Shown here: positions 1 to 9,264 of the stretch, piece after piece
How positions within the stretch are numbered: the first letter of the stretch is position 1
Layout: each line of letters opens with the position of its first letter
NCBI GenBank assembly: GCA_001304995.1
Contig: BBZU01000009.1
Span: 51,259 to 115,258 of the forward strand
Reading direction: 5' to 3'
From: Clostridia bacterium UC5.1-1D10
GTDB taxonomy: Bacteria; Bacillota; Clostridia; Lachnospirales; Anaerotignaceae
DNA: 64,000 nucleotides
The notes under the pieces: model-generated
Told to the model about the DNA's origin: nothing
What the model saw: the letters and a program-made list of their open reading frames with translations, nothing else
The model's database searches: none
Program-made: the position numbers and the translations under genes

Positions 1-57
1 AAGATTGCCGGAAAAGCTGTGTTGTATTTGCAGGGCGAACTGCTGCTGGAAAAGTAA
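1..57 (+). CDS. C-terminal end of an unidentified protein (partial)
   Basis: An open frame enters from the left edge and ends at a TAA, encoding the last 18 residues (KIAGKAVLYLQGELLLEK). It is followed by a hairpin and T-run. The alternating hydrophobic pattern would suit the C-terminal beta domain of a D-Ala-D-Ala carboxypeptidase, but 18 residues are too few to name it. Confidence 0.5.
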   Translation, partial: KIAGKAVLYLQGELLLEK

Positions 58-74
58 AAACAGAATAGAGAAAA

Positions 75-105
75 AACAGCCTTTCTTTTGAAAGACTGTT
101 TTTTG
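75..105 (+). terminator. Rho-independent terminator
   Basis: The arms AACAG-C-CTTTC and GAAAG-A-CTGTT form a stem with a TTTT loop and one mismatch, followed by a run of T. It ends the partial gene at the left edge. Confidence 0.7.
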
Positions 106-121
106 TTCTGCTGAGAAGCAA

Positions 122-150
122 TAAAAAAAGACGCCGCAATATGCGGCGTC
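122..150 (-). terminator. Rho-independent terminator of the lipoprotein gene
   Basis: A perfect 8-bp stem, GACGCCGC/GCGGCGTC, with a 5-nt loop is followed on the minus strand by seven T. It lies just past the stop of the minus-strand lipoprotein gene. Confidence 0.85.
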
Positions 151-162
151 AAAAAAGAAATC

Positions 163-692
163 TTATTCAGCAGCAGCTTCTTCAGCGGAGGAGAAGGACT
201 GGGTATACAGTTCGTTGCCTTCGCCATCGAAGAATGTCAGCACTACGATTACAACGTCGTTGGAAACGCTTTCTTTTACAGTTTTTGCAAGTTCATAGTA
301 AGATGTAGCAGATGCTTCTGTGCCTGCTTTCAGTGCTTCTGTCAGTTCGGGGCGAGTTTCTTCTGTTGTTACAACGCTGTCGATTGTGAAATTGTAATGC
401 ATTTCATCGCCTTCAGCATACAGTTTTACACTGATACCCTGATCTTCATACTGTGCCTGCATAGCATCCAGCATAGCATCCAGCATAGCATCCAGCATGC
501 TCTGAACTTCTTCACCATCAGCGGCGAAAAATTCTACCAGAGAAAGCAGATCGCTGTCAGATGCGTCGGAGGAAGTTGTTGTTTCTGCAGTTGTGTCAGA
601 AGTTGTTTCTTCCTGTGTTGCACTTCCGCCGCAGGCAGCCAAAGATACAGCAAGGCATACCATAGTCAGCAAAGCAAAAATCCGTTTTTCAT
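163..692 (-). CDS. Small secreted lipoprotein (DUF4854-like), frameshifted in the signal peptide
   Basis: The protein has a lipobox (LAAC followed by GG), a Thr/Ser-rich linker, then an acidic domain of about 120 residues resembling DUF4854-type clostridial lipoproteins. I assign that family by resemblance only. As written, the ATG at 692 (with a GGGAG ribosome site) runs into a stop after eight codons, and the lipobox frame has only a TTG or an ATG just before the cleavage site. Adding one base to the T5 run at 685-689 gives the signal peptide MKKRIFALLTMVCLAVSLAA, and the length becomes 177 codons. So the real start is very probably 692 with a one-base error or mutation. Three 12-bp tandem repeats encode MLDA repeats inside the domain. 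The gene is alone, with its own terminator. Its function is unknown; it is expected to be anchored outside the membrane. Confidence 0.75.
461..496. repeat. Three 12-bp tandem repeats inside the lipoprotein gene
   Basis: The unit ATAGCATCCAGC occurs three times in a row without change and encodes LDAM units in a helical-looking stretch. Copy number could change by slippage without breaking the frame. Confidence 0.9.
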
Positions 693-735
693 GTTACATA
701 GTCTCCCTTTTAAAAATAAAGCATTATAGTTGATC

Positions 736-753
736 CATTTGGCAAGCCAAATG
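736..753. promoter_or_regulatory. Perfect palindrome upstream of the lipoprotein gene
   Basis: CATTTGGC-AA-GCCAAATG is an exact inverted repeat about 45 bp upstream of the lipoprotein start at 692 (minus strand). Its position suits an operator or a 5' UTR hairpin. The rest of 754-962 is AT-rich and shows no gene. Confidence 0.35.
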
Positions 754-962
754 TTTTGTGAGAGGCTTGGTGTCGGTTGTGATACATGAAATATCAAAAG
801 CACACCATGCAAAATAACACAATATAATCATATTTTAATGAATATAAAGAAGAATTACAATAGGGAATGAATCGGTTTTCTATATCTTACAAAATAATAA
901 TTATGTAATTGTATTATTTATGTAAAATATTGGAAGTGAAATAGAGGAAAATTCAGGAGAAA

Positions 963-992
963 TTGCAAAAAGAGCGGCAGTTGTGGTAGAAT
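963..992 (+). promoter_or_regulatory. Original promoter of the phosphatase gene, now cut off from it
   Basis: TTGCAA (963-968), an 18-nt spacer and TAGAAT (987-992), preceded by an extended -10 TG, form a good sigma-A promoter. A GAGGAAGGA ribosome site and the ATG at 1033 follow. The element has inserted 21 bases into the coding region, so this promoter now drives only a 19-codon remnant and possibly reads into the element. Confidence 0.6.
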
Positions 993-1032
993 AAAATATC
1001 AAAAAATGTATGATGAGGAAGGAATAAAAAGT

Positions 1033-1092
1033 ATGATAAATGTATTATTCATCTGCCACGGCAGTACACTAATCGAGCGCGGAAACCTTTGA
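1033..1092 (+). pseudogene. Displaced 5' end of the low-molecular-weight protein tyrosine phosphatase gene
   Basis: The first ten codons read MINVLFICHG, matching the start of the intact phosphatase at 29714 (MIRVLFICHG). After the shared TGCCACGG the frame reads into element DNA and stops at a TGA (1090-1092). This is the chromosomal start of the target gene left behind at the left junction. Confidence 0.85.
1042..1061. repeat. attL core of the integrative element
   Basis: The 20 bp GTATTATTCATCTGCCACGG match 29723-29742 at 18 of 20 positions, with TGCCACGG identical. The match lies inside codons 4-10 of the phosphatase gene. The exact crossover position within the match is not resolved. 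Confidence 0.75.
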
Positions 1093-1125
1093 TATTCCTT
1101 GACTTTTTGAAGCTAACAGAAAAAA

Positions 1126-1144
1126 TTTACTACTTATTTACTAC
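1126..1144. promoter_or_regulatory. Left arm-type integrase sites
   Basis: TTTACTAC occurs twice, at 1126-1133 and 1137-1144, about 70 bp inside the left end. The same octamer occurs near the right end. This matches the arm-site layout of Tn916-type integrases. The binding role is inferred. Confidence 0.6.
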
Positions 1145-1261
1145 CTATCAAAATTATTGATTGCCTTGCCACGATATAAATAAAATTGAACATTATTCGC
1201 ATGAGCGACGTTACCTTATCCCAACCGGGAAACATGGAACGCCGCTTTTTTATGCCCTCAT

Positions 1262-1373
1262 GTTACGCAGTAAGGGCAAACAAAGCCTTGATTTATGCGG
1301 TTCTTAGAGCGCAGAAATAAGAAAGACAAGGGTTGATACCTTTTCCCTCAAAACCGCGTTTCTACTGCGTAAC
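1262..1373. repeat. 112-bp unit with 11-bp terminal inverted repeats, copy 1
   Basis: It begins GTTACGCAGTA and ends TACTGCGTAAC, a perfect 11-bp inverted repeat. A second 112-bp unit with the same ends and the same inner blocks (TAAGGGCAAA, GCCTTGATTTA, ACCTTTTCCCT) is at 20305-20416. It lies in the leader of the first transfer-operon gene. It may be a structured 5' UTR, a small insertion unit or an element maintenance site. No open frame is contained in it. Confidence 0.8.
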
Positions 1374-1400
1374 AAATCCAACCAAAGGAGTGATGAAGCT

Positions 1401-2375
1401 ATGGCAGTTTTCCGCGTGGAAAAGAACAAAGGTTATACGGTTATGAGCAACCACCATTTACGCAATAAGGAACTTTCCCTAAAGGCAAAGGGCTTGTTAT
1501 CGCAAATGCTCTCACTTCCCGAAGATTGGGACTACACCCTTGCAGGACTGTCCCTTATCAACCGGGAAAGTATCGACGCTATCCGCACCGCTGTATGGGA
1601 GCTTGAAAAAGCCGGATATATCACAAGGCGGCAGGGACGCGACGAGAAAGGCAAAATGACCGCTATCGAGTACACCATTTACGAACAGCCACAGCCCCCG
1701 GCATTGGATTGTCCGGTATTGGAAAATCCAACAGCGGATAAGCCGATATTGGAAAATCCGACACCGGATAACCCGACGTCGGAAAATCCAACGCAATTAA
1801 ATAAAGAACTATTAAAGACTAACTTACCAACAAAAGAAAAATTAAATACAGATATATCAAGTACCCATTCCATTCCTTTCCATTCCCTAAATCCCTCTCC
1901 CTTAGAGGACGCGGCACAGCCGCCGGAACGGAAGCGAAAGGAAACGACAGACGCATATAGCGTGTATGAAGAAATCATCAAGGACAATATCGAGTACGAC
2001 TATCTGATACAGGACAGATACCTTGACCGGGACAGGATAGAGGAAATCCTTGCCCTTATTCTTGAAACCGTCTGCACCAAACGAAGAACAATCCGTATCG
2101 CCGGGGACGACCACCCGGCAGAGCTTGTAAAAGCAAAATTTATGAAACTGAACAGCGAACATATCCGCTTTGTACTGGACTGTATGCAGGAAAACACCAC
2201 CAAAATCCGCAACATCAAGCAGTACATGAAAGCTGCCCTTTTCAATGCCCCGTCTACGATTGGCAGCTATTACACGTCCCTTGTATCTCACGATATGTAC
2301 GGCGGGCGCACTATCCAGTCGGCAAGAAGCAAGGGCATACCCGATTACACCTGCAACGAGGGCGAAAGCCTGTAA
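1401..2375 (+). CDS. Replication-initiator-like winged-helix protein (DUF6017)
   Basis: This 324-residue protein starts the transfer operon. Residues about 1-95 resemble the helix-turn-helix/RepA N-terminal domain of element and plasmid initiators. A linker with repeated ENPT motifs follows (about 110-135). Residues 190-310 look like the DUF6017 domain common in CTn elements. The ATG at 1401 has an AAAGGAG site. It probably binds element DNA for replication or regulation; the activity is not shown by the sequence. It lies just downstream of the 112-bp inverted-repeat unit, which may control it. Confidence 0.75.
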   Translation: MAVFRVEKNKGYTVMSNHHLRNKELSLKAKGLLSQMLSLPEDWDYTLAGLSLINRESIDAIRTAVWELEKAGYITRRQGRDEKGKMTAIEYTIYEQPQPPALDCPVLENPTADKPILENPTPDNPTSENPTQLNKELLKTNLPTKEKLNTDISSTHSIPFHSLNPSPLEDAAQPPERKRKETTDAYSVYEEIIKDNIEYDYLIQDRYLDRDRIEEILALILETVCTKRRTIRIAGDDHPAELVKAKFMKLNSEHIRFVLDCMQENTTKIRNIKQYMKAALFNAPSTIGSYYTSLVSHDMYGGRTIQSARSKGIPDYTCNEGESL

Positions 2376-2396
2376 ACCAACCCAAAGGAGGATTTT

Positions 2397-2618
2397 ATGA
2401 TGACAGAGAAAACAGGAGCTTTGATTTTTGATGAAACCGCTGACCGCTACGACATTCGCTTTGACGTAAACGACTATTACGGGGGCTTGCATTGCGGCGA
2501 CTGCATGGAGGTCTTTGTGCGGGGCAAATGGAAGCCTACACGTATGGAGTACGGGGACAACTGGTATCTTGTGGGTATTCGGGCGGCAGACCTCTCCGGG
2601 TTGCGGGTACGGATTTAA
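2397..2618 (+). CDS. DUF5348 family small protein
   Basis: This 73-residue acidic protein has the pattern of DUF5348 proteins: an N-terminal strand, a CGDC-like centre, and WKPTRMEY..WYLVG. They are regularly found in this position in Tn1549-like elements. It follows the initiator-like gene by 21 bp and has an AAAGGAGG site. The function is unknown. Confidence 0.65.
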   Translation: MMTEKTGALIFDETADRYDIRFDVNDYYGGLHCGDCMEVFVRGKWKPTRMEYGDNWYLVGIRAADLSGLRVRI

Positions 2619-2711
2619 CAGGGCGGCGTGAAAACGGACGCTCTTTTTTCATGCCTGCCCCGCTTCCCGGCGGCGGGCATACCACCATAGGACACGAAAG
2701 GAGGACACCCA

Positions 2712-3194
2712 TTGCAGGAGGAAACCAACGAAAAGACCATAGCCCTTTACATCAAGACCGGGAAGCTGACGGCGCAGCAGCTCCAAAAGGCTATGAAAGC
2801 CCTGCTTGCACAGATGAAAAAGCAGCATGACAAACAGAAAATCCCGCATGGAAAGCAGACCCTAAAACAGCTTATGAAGCAGAACGCGGGCGTTTCCAAC
2901 ATTGAAATCACAAAGGATAATATCAAAGCCTTTGAAAGTACGGCGAAAAAATACGGGATTGACTTTGCCCTAAAGAAAGACAGCACCGAAACCCCGCCCC
3001 GCTATCTTGTGTTTTTCAAGGGACGGGACGCGGACGCACTGACCGCAGCTTTCAAGGAGTTTTCCGCAAAGAAGCTGACGCAGGAACAAAAGCCCTCTAT
3101 CCGCAAGCTGATTGTTTCCCTCAAAGAAAAGGCGGCGGCTCTGAACGCACAGCGGGACAAAGTAAAAAACAAAGACAGGGGGATTGCAAGATGA
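2712..3194 (+). CDS. PcfB-family protein (DUF3801), relaxosome/coupling accessory
   Basis: The 160-residue protein starts at a TTG 7 nt after GAAAGGAGG and overlaps the next gene by 4 bp (ATGA). It is Lys-rich and helical, with the DUF3801 pattern (TKDNIKAFESTAKKYGIDFA..). PcfB of pCF10 links relaxosome components to the coupling protein, and the overlap with virD4 here agrees with that role. Confidence 0.75.
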   Translation: MQEETNEKTIALYIKTGKLTAQQLQKAMKALLAQMKKQHDKQKIPHGKQTLKQLMKQNAGVSNIEITKDNIKAFESTAKKYGIDFALKKDSTETPPRYLVFFKGRDADALTAAFKEFSAKKLTQEQKPSIRKLIVSLKEKAAALNAQRDKVKNKDRGIAR

Positions 3195-4979
3195 ACGCTA
3201 TCAACTGGAAAAAGCTGCTGCTTCCCAACATTCCTTATCTGCTCTTTGTGTATCTCTTTGATAAAGTCGGGCAGGCGGTACGCCTTGCGCCGGGGGCTGA
3301 CCTGTCCGGCAAGGTGCTGTCGCTTGGGGAGGGATTTTCTATGGCTTTTGCAACCCCGCTTCCGAGCCTTGCCCCTACGGATTTACTGATAGGGATTTTC
3401 GGCGCGGTACTTATCCGGCTGATTGTCTATGTCAAAGGCAAGAACGCGAAGAAATACCGGAAAGGTATCGAATACGGTTCTGCACGTTGGGGGACTGCCG
3501 AAGATATACGTCCCTACACTGACCCGGTATTTCAAAATAATGTGCTGCTGACACAAACGGAACGGCTTACCATGAATAGCCGTCCGAAGCAGCCGAAGTA
3601 TGCAAGGAATAAAAATATCCTTGTTATCGGGGGAAGCGGCAGCGGCAAGACGAGATTTTTTGTGAAGCCCAACTTAATGCAAATGCACAGCTCATACGTT
3701 GTAACCGACCCGAAAGGAACGGTTTTAGTCGAGTGCGGAAAGCTCTTACAGCGGGGCGGGTATCGGATAAAAGTGCTGAACACGATTAACTTCAAAAAAG
3801 CATGAAATACAATCCCTTTGCCTATCTCCGCAGCGAGAAAGACATTTTGAAACTGGTAAATACCTTGATTGCCAACACCAAAGGGGACGGGGAAAAAGCC
3901 GGGGAGGATTTTTGGGTAAATCGGAACGGCTCTTTTACTGCGCCCTTATCGGCTACATTTGGTACGAAGCCCCGGAGGAAGAAAAGAACTTCACGACGCT
4001 GCTTGAAATGATAAATGCCAGTGAAGCCCGCGAGGACGACCCGGAATTTCAGTCCCCCGTTGACCTTATGTTTGAACGGTTGGAGGAAAAAGACCCGGAA
4101 CACTTTGCCGTCCGGCAGTATAAGAAATTCCTGCTGTCTGCGGGAAAGACAAGAAGCTCTATCCTCATTTCCTGCGGTGCGCGGCTTGCCCCCTTTGACA
4201 TTAAGGAGCTGCGCGACCTTATGGAAACTGACGAAATGGAGCTTGACACCATAGGCGACCGTAAGACTGCCCTGTTTGTTATCATTTCCGACACTGACGA
4301 TACTTTTAACTTTGTTGTGAGTATTCTTTACACACAGCTTTTTAATCTGCTTTGCGACAAGGCAGATGATGAATACGGCGGCAGGCTGCCCGTCCATGTG
4401 CGCTGTCTGTTAGACGAGTTTGCAAATATCGGGCAGATACCGAAGTTTGAAAAGCTCATAGCCACTATCCGAAGCCGGGAAATCTCTGCTTCAATCATTC
4501 TGCAAAGCCAGTCGCAGCTAAAAGCCATTTACAAGGACAACGCCGATACCATAGTCGGCAACTGCGACACCACCCTGTTCTTGGGCGGCAAGGAGAAAAC
4601 CACCCTCAAAGAAATGTCGGAAATCTTGGGGAAAGAAACCATTGACAGCTTCAACACTTCCGAGAACCGGGGGCGGGAGGTATCGCATGGGCTGAATTAT
4701 CAGAAGTTAGGCAAGCAGCTTATGACCGAAGATGAAATAGCGGTCATGGACGGCGGGAAATGTATTTTACAGCTACGAGGGGTGCGCCCGTTCTTCTCTG
4801 ATAAGTACGATATTACAAAGCACCCCAACTACAAATACCTGTCCGACTATGACAAGAAAAATACCTTTGATATGGAAAAGCACCTACGGCGCAGACCCGC
4901 CCTTGTAAAGTCGGACGAAGCCTTTGACTATTACGAAATCAGCGAAGCAGATTTGCAGGAGGACACCGACCATGAATAG
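3191..4979 (+). CDS. VirD4-type coupling protein (T4CP), split by two one-base losses
   Basis: This is the membrane ATPase that brings the relaxase-DNA complex to the secretion channel. It has N-terminal membrane segments (about 10-80), Walker A GGSGSGKTRFF near residue 147 and Walker B LLDEFANIG near 406. The frame breaks twice. At A6 (3793-3798) ...NTINFKKA stops, and one more A restores NFKKSMKYNPFAYL. At AAA (about 3914) the frame leaves FWV, and one more A gives FWVKSERLFYCAL. With both corrections the gene is 597 codons. Both changes sit in A-runs, so sequencing error is at least as likely as decay. If real, transfer would be lost. Confidence 0.88.
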
Positions 4980-5142
4980 ACGTATCCGAAAGAAACAGGA
5001 CAAGAAAATCACAGAAGCCATAAACGGGCTTATTTTCATTGCCGAGCAACGGGAGCAACAGCGACAGGCAGCTATCCGGCAGTTTGTAAAACGGTGTGAA
5101 GCCCTGTATGAGCAGCAGCGAAAGGAGGAATTGACGCAGTAA
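4972..5142 (+). CDS. Small basic hypothetical protein of the transfer operon
   Basis: This 56-residue Arg/Lys/Gln-rich helical protein overlaps the end of virD4 by 8 bp, using the ATG at 4972. Small basic proteins often occupy this position in related elements. No domain is recognised. About 190 bp without a gene follow, containing two CTTATGACCG motifs and a GC-rich stretch before a T-run. Confidence 0.5.
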   Translation: MNRRIRKKQDKKITEAINGLIFIAEQREQQRQAAIRQFVKRCEALYEQQRKEELTQ

Positions 5143-5336
5143 CAAAACTTATGACCGGGTGCAGAATACGCGCCCCTACTGGAAAATTCATAACGCCCAC
5201 ACTTAACAACTGAATACCGCCGCGCGGCAGACACATAGACAGCGCGGGGACTTATGACCGCGGCAGTTACAAAACTGACCGCCGTTTTTTATGCCCTTTT
5301 ATGGGGCAAGCCGCATTTGCGGCAGAAAGGAGCTTT

Positions 5337-5552
5337 ATGGAATTTTTTAACTCTGCTATCGACGTATTACAGACCCTTGTTATCGCACTGGGCGCAGGCT
5401 TAGGCATTTGGGGCGTTATCAATCTCTTAGAGGGATATGGAAATGATAATCCGGGTGCAAAATCACAGGGCATTAAGCAGCTTATGGCAGGCGGCGGCGT
5501 TGCCCTTATCGGCACTATCCTTGTACCGCTTCTTTCCGGTCTGTTCGGATAA
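5337..5552 (+). CDS. Maff2-family membrane protein, VirB2-like candidate pilin
   Basis: The 71-residue protein has two hydrophobic helices (about 12-30 and 46-70) separated by a short polar loop, with Gly-rich ends (GVALIGTILVPLLSGLFG). This is the Maff2 pattern seen before the VirB6-like gene in CTn elements. The ATG at 5337 has an AAAGGAG site. A VirB2-like channel or pilus role is inferred from size, topology and position. Confidence 0.75.
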   Translation: MEFFNSAIDVLQTLVIALGAGLGIWGVINLLEGYGNDNPGAKSQGIKQLMAGGGVALIGTILVPLLSGLFG

Positions 5553-5570
5553 GTTTACGGAGGGTAGCCT

Positions 5571-6440
5571 ATGGAGAGCATACTTGACGCGATTAACGAA
5601 TGGATAAAGGAAATCCTTATCGGCGCGATAAACGGTAATCTGTCAACGATGTTCGGGGACGTAAACGAAAAAGTAGGCACTATTGCAGCGGAGGTAGGCA
5701 AGACCCCGCAGGGTTGGAACGCAAACATTTTCAACATGATACAAAATCTGTCGGAAAATGTGATTGTACCCATTGCGGGGCTTGTCATTACCTATGTCCT
5801 CTGTTATGAGCTTATCAGCATGGTAACGGAAAAAAACAATATGCACGACGTTGACACATTCATGTTCTTTAAGTGGTTTTTCAAAGCCTTTGTTGCCGTT
5901 TTCTTGGTAACACACACCTTTGATATTACTATGGCAGTCTTTGATATGGCGCAGCATATTGTGTCCGGCGCGGCGGGGGTTATCGGCGGCGATACGAATA
6001 TCGACGTAACCGAAGCCCTTGCCGCCATGCAGGAGGGACTAAAAGATATGGAAATCCCCGAACTACTGTTACTTGTCATGGAAACGAGCCTTGTAAGCCT
6101 TTGTATGAAAATCATGTCTGTACTGATAACCGTTATCCTTTACGGAAGAATGATTGAGATATACGCCTACTGTTCCGTTTCCCCTATCCCTTTTGCCACC
6201 ATGACAAACCGGGAATGGGGACAGATTGGGAACAACTACCTAAAAGGGCTGTTTGCACTTGGGTTTCAAGGCTTCCTCATTATGATATGCGTCGGCATTT
6301 ACGCCGTTTTGGTAGGAGAAATGGTCTTAGCGGACAACCTGCACAGCGCGATTTTTTCCCTTGCAGCCTATACCGTTATCCTCTGTTTCTCCCTGTTCAA
6401 ATCCGGCGCACTGGCAAAATCCATTTTCAATGCACATTAA
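5571..6440 (+). CDS. VirB6/TrbL-like polytopic membrane protein
   Basis: The 289-residue protein has about six hydrophobic segments (roughly 65-85, 105-120, 165-190, 195-210, 225-260, 265-280) and an N-terminal amphipathic region. It sits 18 bp after the Maff2 gene and before PrgI, the usual place of the VirB6-like inner-channel component. The closest family is the CTn 'conjugal transfer TrbL/CD0411-like' group, by memory of the pattern. Confidence 0.75.
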   Translation: MESILDAINEWIKEILIGAINGNLSTMFGDVNEKVGTIAAEVGKTPQGWNANIFNMIQNLSENVIVPIAGLVITYVLCYELISMVTEKNNMHDVDTFMFFKWFFKAFVAVFLVTHTFDITMAVFDMAQHIVSGAAGVIGGDTNIDVTEALAAMQEGLKDMEIPELLLLVMETSLVSLCMKIMSVLITVILYGRMIEIYAYCSVSPIPFATMTNREWGQIGNNYLKGLFALGFQGFLIMICVGIYAVLVGEMVLADNLHSAIFSLAAYTVILCFSLFKSGALAKSIFNAH

Positions 6441-6482
6441 CACAGCACATGCGGGTAAGCCCCGCAGAAAGGAGGTCTTTTC

Positions 6483-6887
6483 TTGGCGTATGTACCTGTA
6501 CCCAAAGACTTATCCAAAGTCAAAACAAAAGTCGCTTTCAATCTGACAAAGCGGCAAATCCTTTGTTTTTCAGTGGCACTTCTTATGGGACTGCCACTTT
6601 TCTTTTTGCTCAAGGACAGCGCAGGGACGAGCCTTGCGGCAATGGCAATGATTGTCGTCATGCTTCCCTGCTTCTTGGTTGCCATGTATGAAAAGCATGG
6701 GCAGCCCCTTGAAGTGGTTGTAAAGAACATCATTCAGACAAAATTGACCCGCCCCAAAGTGCGACCGTATCAGACGGAAAACCTGTATGCACTCTTGGAG
6801 AAACAGCGGGCATTAGAAAAGGAGGTATCAGCGATTGTCAAAAGGACAGACAAAAAAGACGCGGGAAGCCGCAGGAAACAGGCGTAA
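6483..6887 (+). CDS. PrgI-family membrane protein
   Basis: The protein has 134 residues and a TTG start after AAAGGAGG. It begins MAYVPVPKDL and has two close membrane helices (about 28-65), then a basic cytoplasmic tail. This is the PrgI pattern (pCF10, Tn1549). PrgI acts with VirB4 at the channel base. It overlaps virB4 by 53 bp, implying translational coupling. Confidence 0.8.
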   Translation: MAYVPVPKDLSKVKTKVAFNLTKRQILCFSVALLMGLPLFFLLKDSAGTSLAAMAMIVVMLPCFLVAMYEKHGQPLEVVVKNIIQTKLTRPKVRPYQTENLYALLEKQRALEKEVSAIVKRTDKKDAGSRRKQA

Positions 6888-9264
6888 GCTGACCCGCGCG
6901 GAAAAGAAACAGATAGCGGCGGTTATCCGGCAGGCAAAGGGGGACGGCAAAGCACACACCGCACAGCAGACCATTCCCTACCTTGCCATGTACCCGGACG
7001 GTATCTGCAAAGTGGCACAGCACAAGTATTCAAAGAGCATTGCTTTTGAGGACATCAACTATCAGCTTGCACAGGCAGACGATAAGACCGCCATTTTTGA
7101 AAACTGGTGCGATTTTCTCAACTACTTTGACGCAAGCGTGAACGTGCAGCTTTCTTTCATCAATCAAGGCTCACAGCAGGAACAGGCAGCGAGGGCAATC
7201 CATATCCCGCCCCAAAATGACGATTTTAATTCTATCCGCACCGAGTATTCCGATATGCTGAAATCGCAGCTTGCCAAAGGGAACAACGGGCTTGTAAAGC
7301 ACAAGTACATCACGTTTTCCATTGAAGCGGACAATCCGGCGGCAGCAAGGGCGCGCCTTTCCCGTATTGAAACGGACGTACTCAACAACTTCAAGGTGCT
7401 TGGGGTATCGGCGCACCCCTTATCCGGCTATGAACGTCTGAAAGTGCTGCATGGGGTATTCCACCCGGCAGGCGAGCCGTTCTCATTTTCTTATGACTGG
7501 CTGACCCCGACAGGGCTTACCACAAAGGACTTTATCGCCCCGTCCTCTTTCAAGTTTGGGGAGGGACGCTACTTTGCTATGGGGAAAAAGACAGGGGCGG
7601 TATCGTTCCTTGAAATCCTTGCCCCGGAGTTAAACGACCGTATCTTAGCGGATATGTTGGACTTGGAAACGGGGGGTATTGTCAATCTCCACATTAAAAG
7701 TATCGACCATTCGGAAGCAATCAAGACCATTAAGCGCAAAATCACTGACCTTGACAAGATGAAGATTGAGGAACAGAAAAAAGCGGTTAGAAGCGGTTAC
7801 GATATGGATATAATCCCGTCCGACCTTGCCACTTTTGGAAATGAAGCAAAGAACTTGTTGCAGGATTTACAGAGCCGCAACGAGCGAATGTTTCTTCTCA
7901 CGCTCCTTGTGGTAAACATGGCAGATACAAAGCGGAAACTGGAAAACGACATTTTCGCGGCGGCGGGCATTGCACAGAAATACAACTGCGCCCTGACCCG
8001 TCTTGACTATCAGCAGGAAGCAGGGCTGATGTCCTCTGTCCCTTTGGGGGAGAACCTTATCCCTATTCAGAGAGGTTTGACGACAAGCAGCACCGCTATT
8101 TTTATCCCATTCATCACGCAGGAGCTATTTCAGACCGGGGCTGCCCTGTATTATGGGCTGAACGCTTTAAGCAACAACATGATACTCTGCGACCGCAAGC
8201 AGCTTAAAAACCCGAATGGGCTTATCTTGGGAACACCGGGCAGCGGAAAATCCTTTGCGGCAAAGCGGGAAATCACAAACGCCTTTCTCATTACTGACGA
8301 CGATATTTTTATCTGCGACCCGGAAGCCGAGTATTTTGCCCTTGTCAAGCGGCTTGGCGGGCAAGTGATACGCTTATCTCCGACCGGGAAAGGCATGGAC
8401 GGTACGCCCCAGTATGTAAACCCTATGGATATGAACCTTAATTACAGCGAGGACGACAGCCCCCTTGCACTGAAAAGTGATTTTATCCTGTCCCTCTGCG
8501 AGCTTGTCATTGGCGGCAAGGAGGGGTTGCAGCCCGTTGATAAGACCGTCATTGACCGCGCTGTAAGGAATGTGTACCGGGACTACCTTGCTGACCCTGT
8601 ACCGGAGAAAATGCCTATCTTGGGCGACCTTTACGACGAGCTGCTAAAACAGCCGGAGCCGGAAGCTGCCCGCATTGCGGCAGCATTGGAGCTGTATGTT
8701 TCCGGCAGCCTTAACGTATTCAACCACAGAACGAATGTGGAACTTTCTAACCGCCTTGTCTGCTTTGATATTAAGCAGCTTGGGAAGCAACTCAAAAAGT
8801 TAGGTATGCTCATTGTGCAAGACCAGATATGGAACCGCGTTACCATTAACCGGGCAGAGAAAAAGTCCACCCGTTACTATATGGACGAATTTCATCTGCT
8901 CTTGAAAGAGGAACAGACTGCCGCTTACAGTGTGGAGATTTGGAAGCGTTTTCGTAAATGGGGCGGCATACCGACAGCCATTACACAGAATATCAAAGAC
9001 CTTTTGGCAAGCCGCGAGGTGGAAAATATCTTTGAAAACTCTGATTTTGTCCTCATGCTCAATCAGGCACAGGGCGACCGGGCTATCCTTGCAAAGCAGT
9101 TAAATATCAGCCCGCAGCAGATGAAGTATGTAACCCACACCGAAGCAGGCGAGGGACTTATCTTTTATGGAAATGTGGTGCTGCCCTTTGTAGACCATTT
9201 CCCGAAAGATACCGAGCTTTACCGCATTATGACGACGAAACCGGAGGAAGTGAGCAGCCTATGA
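6835..9264 (+). CDS. VirB4-type conjugation ATPase
   Basis: This 809-residue protein is intact. The N-terminal half is the VirB4/CagE-like domain. Walker A GTPGSGKSFAAKRE lies near residue 466, with a later MDEFHLLL Walker B and an AITQNIKDLL segment typical of VirB4. The TTG start at 6835 lies inside prgI. The last codons overlap the next gene by 4 bp. It powers assembly and transfer through the secretion channel. Confidence 0.92.
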   Translation: MSKGQTKKTREAAGNRRKLTRAEKKQIAAVIRQAKGDGKAHTAQQTIPYLAMYPDGICKVAQHKYSKSIAFEDINYQLAQADDKTAIFENWCDFLNYFDASVNVQLSFINQGSQQEQAARAIHIPPQNDDFNSIRTEYSDMLKSQLAKGNNGLVKHKYITFSIEADNPAAARARLSRIETDVLNNFKVLGVSAHPLSGYERLKVLHGVFHPAGEPFSFSYDWLTPTGLTTKDFIAPSSFKFGEGRYFAMGKKTGAVSFLEILAPELNDRILADMLDLETGGIVNLHIKSIDHSEAIKTIKRKITDLDKMKIEEQKKAVRSGYDMDIIPSDLATFGNEAKNLLQDLQSRNERMFLLTLLVVNMADTKRKLENDIFAAAGIAQKYNCALTRLDYQQEAGLMSSVPLGENLIPIQRGLTTSSTAIFIPFITQELFQTGAALYYGLNALSNNMILCDRKQLKNPNGLILGTPGSGKSFAAKREITNAFLITDDDIFICDPEAEYFALVKRLGGQVIRLSPTGKGMDGTPQYVNPMDMNLNYSEDDSPLALKSDFILSLCELVIGGKEGLQPVDKTVIDRAVRNVYRDYLADPVPEKMPILGDLYDELLKQPEPEAARIAAALELYVSGSLNVFNHRTNVELSNRLVCFDIKQLGKQLKKLGMLIVQDQIWNRVTINRAEKKSTRYYMDEFHLLLKEEQTAAYSVEIWKRFRKWGGIPTAITQNIKDLLASREVENIFENSDFVLMLNQAQGDRAILAKQLNISPQQMKYVTHTEAGEGLIFYGNVVLPFVDHFPKDTELYRIMTTKPEEVSSL

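Noticed and set aside
1033..1092. Separate short gene at the left junction
   Set aside because: It is the displaced first ten codons of the phosphatase running into element DNA, not an independent gene.
3191..4979. Calling virD4 a genuine pseudogene
   Set aside because: Both breaks are single A losses in A-runs, and similar breaks occur in genes expected to be essential elsewhere in the window. A sequence error is the simpler reading.
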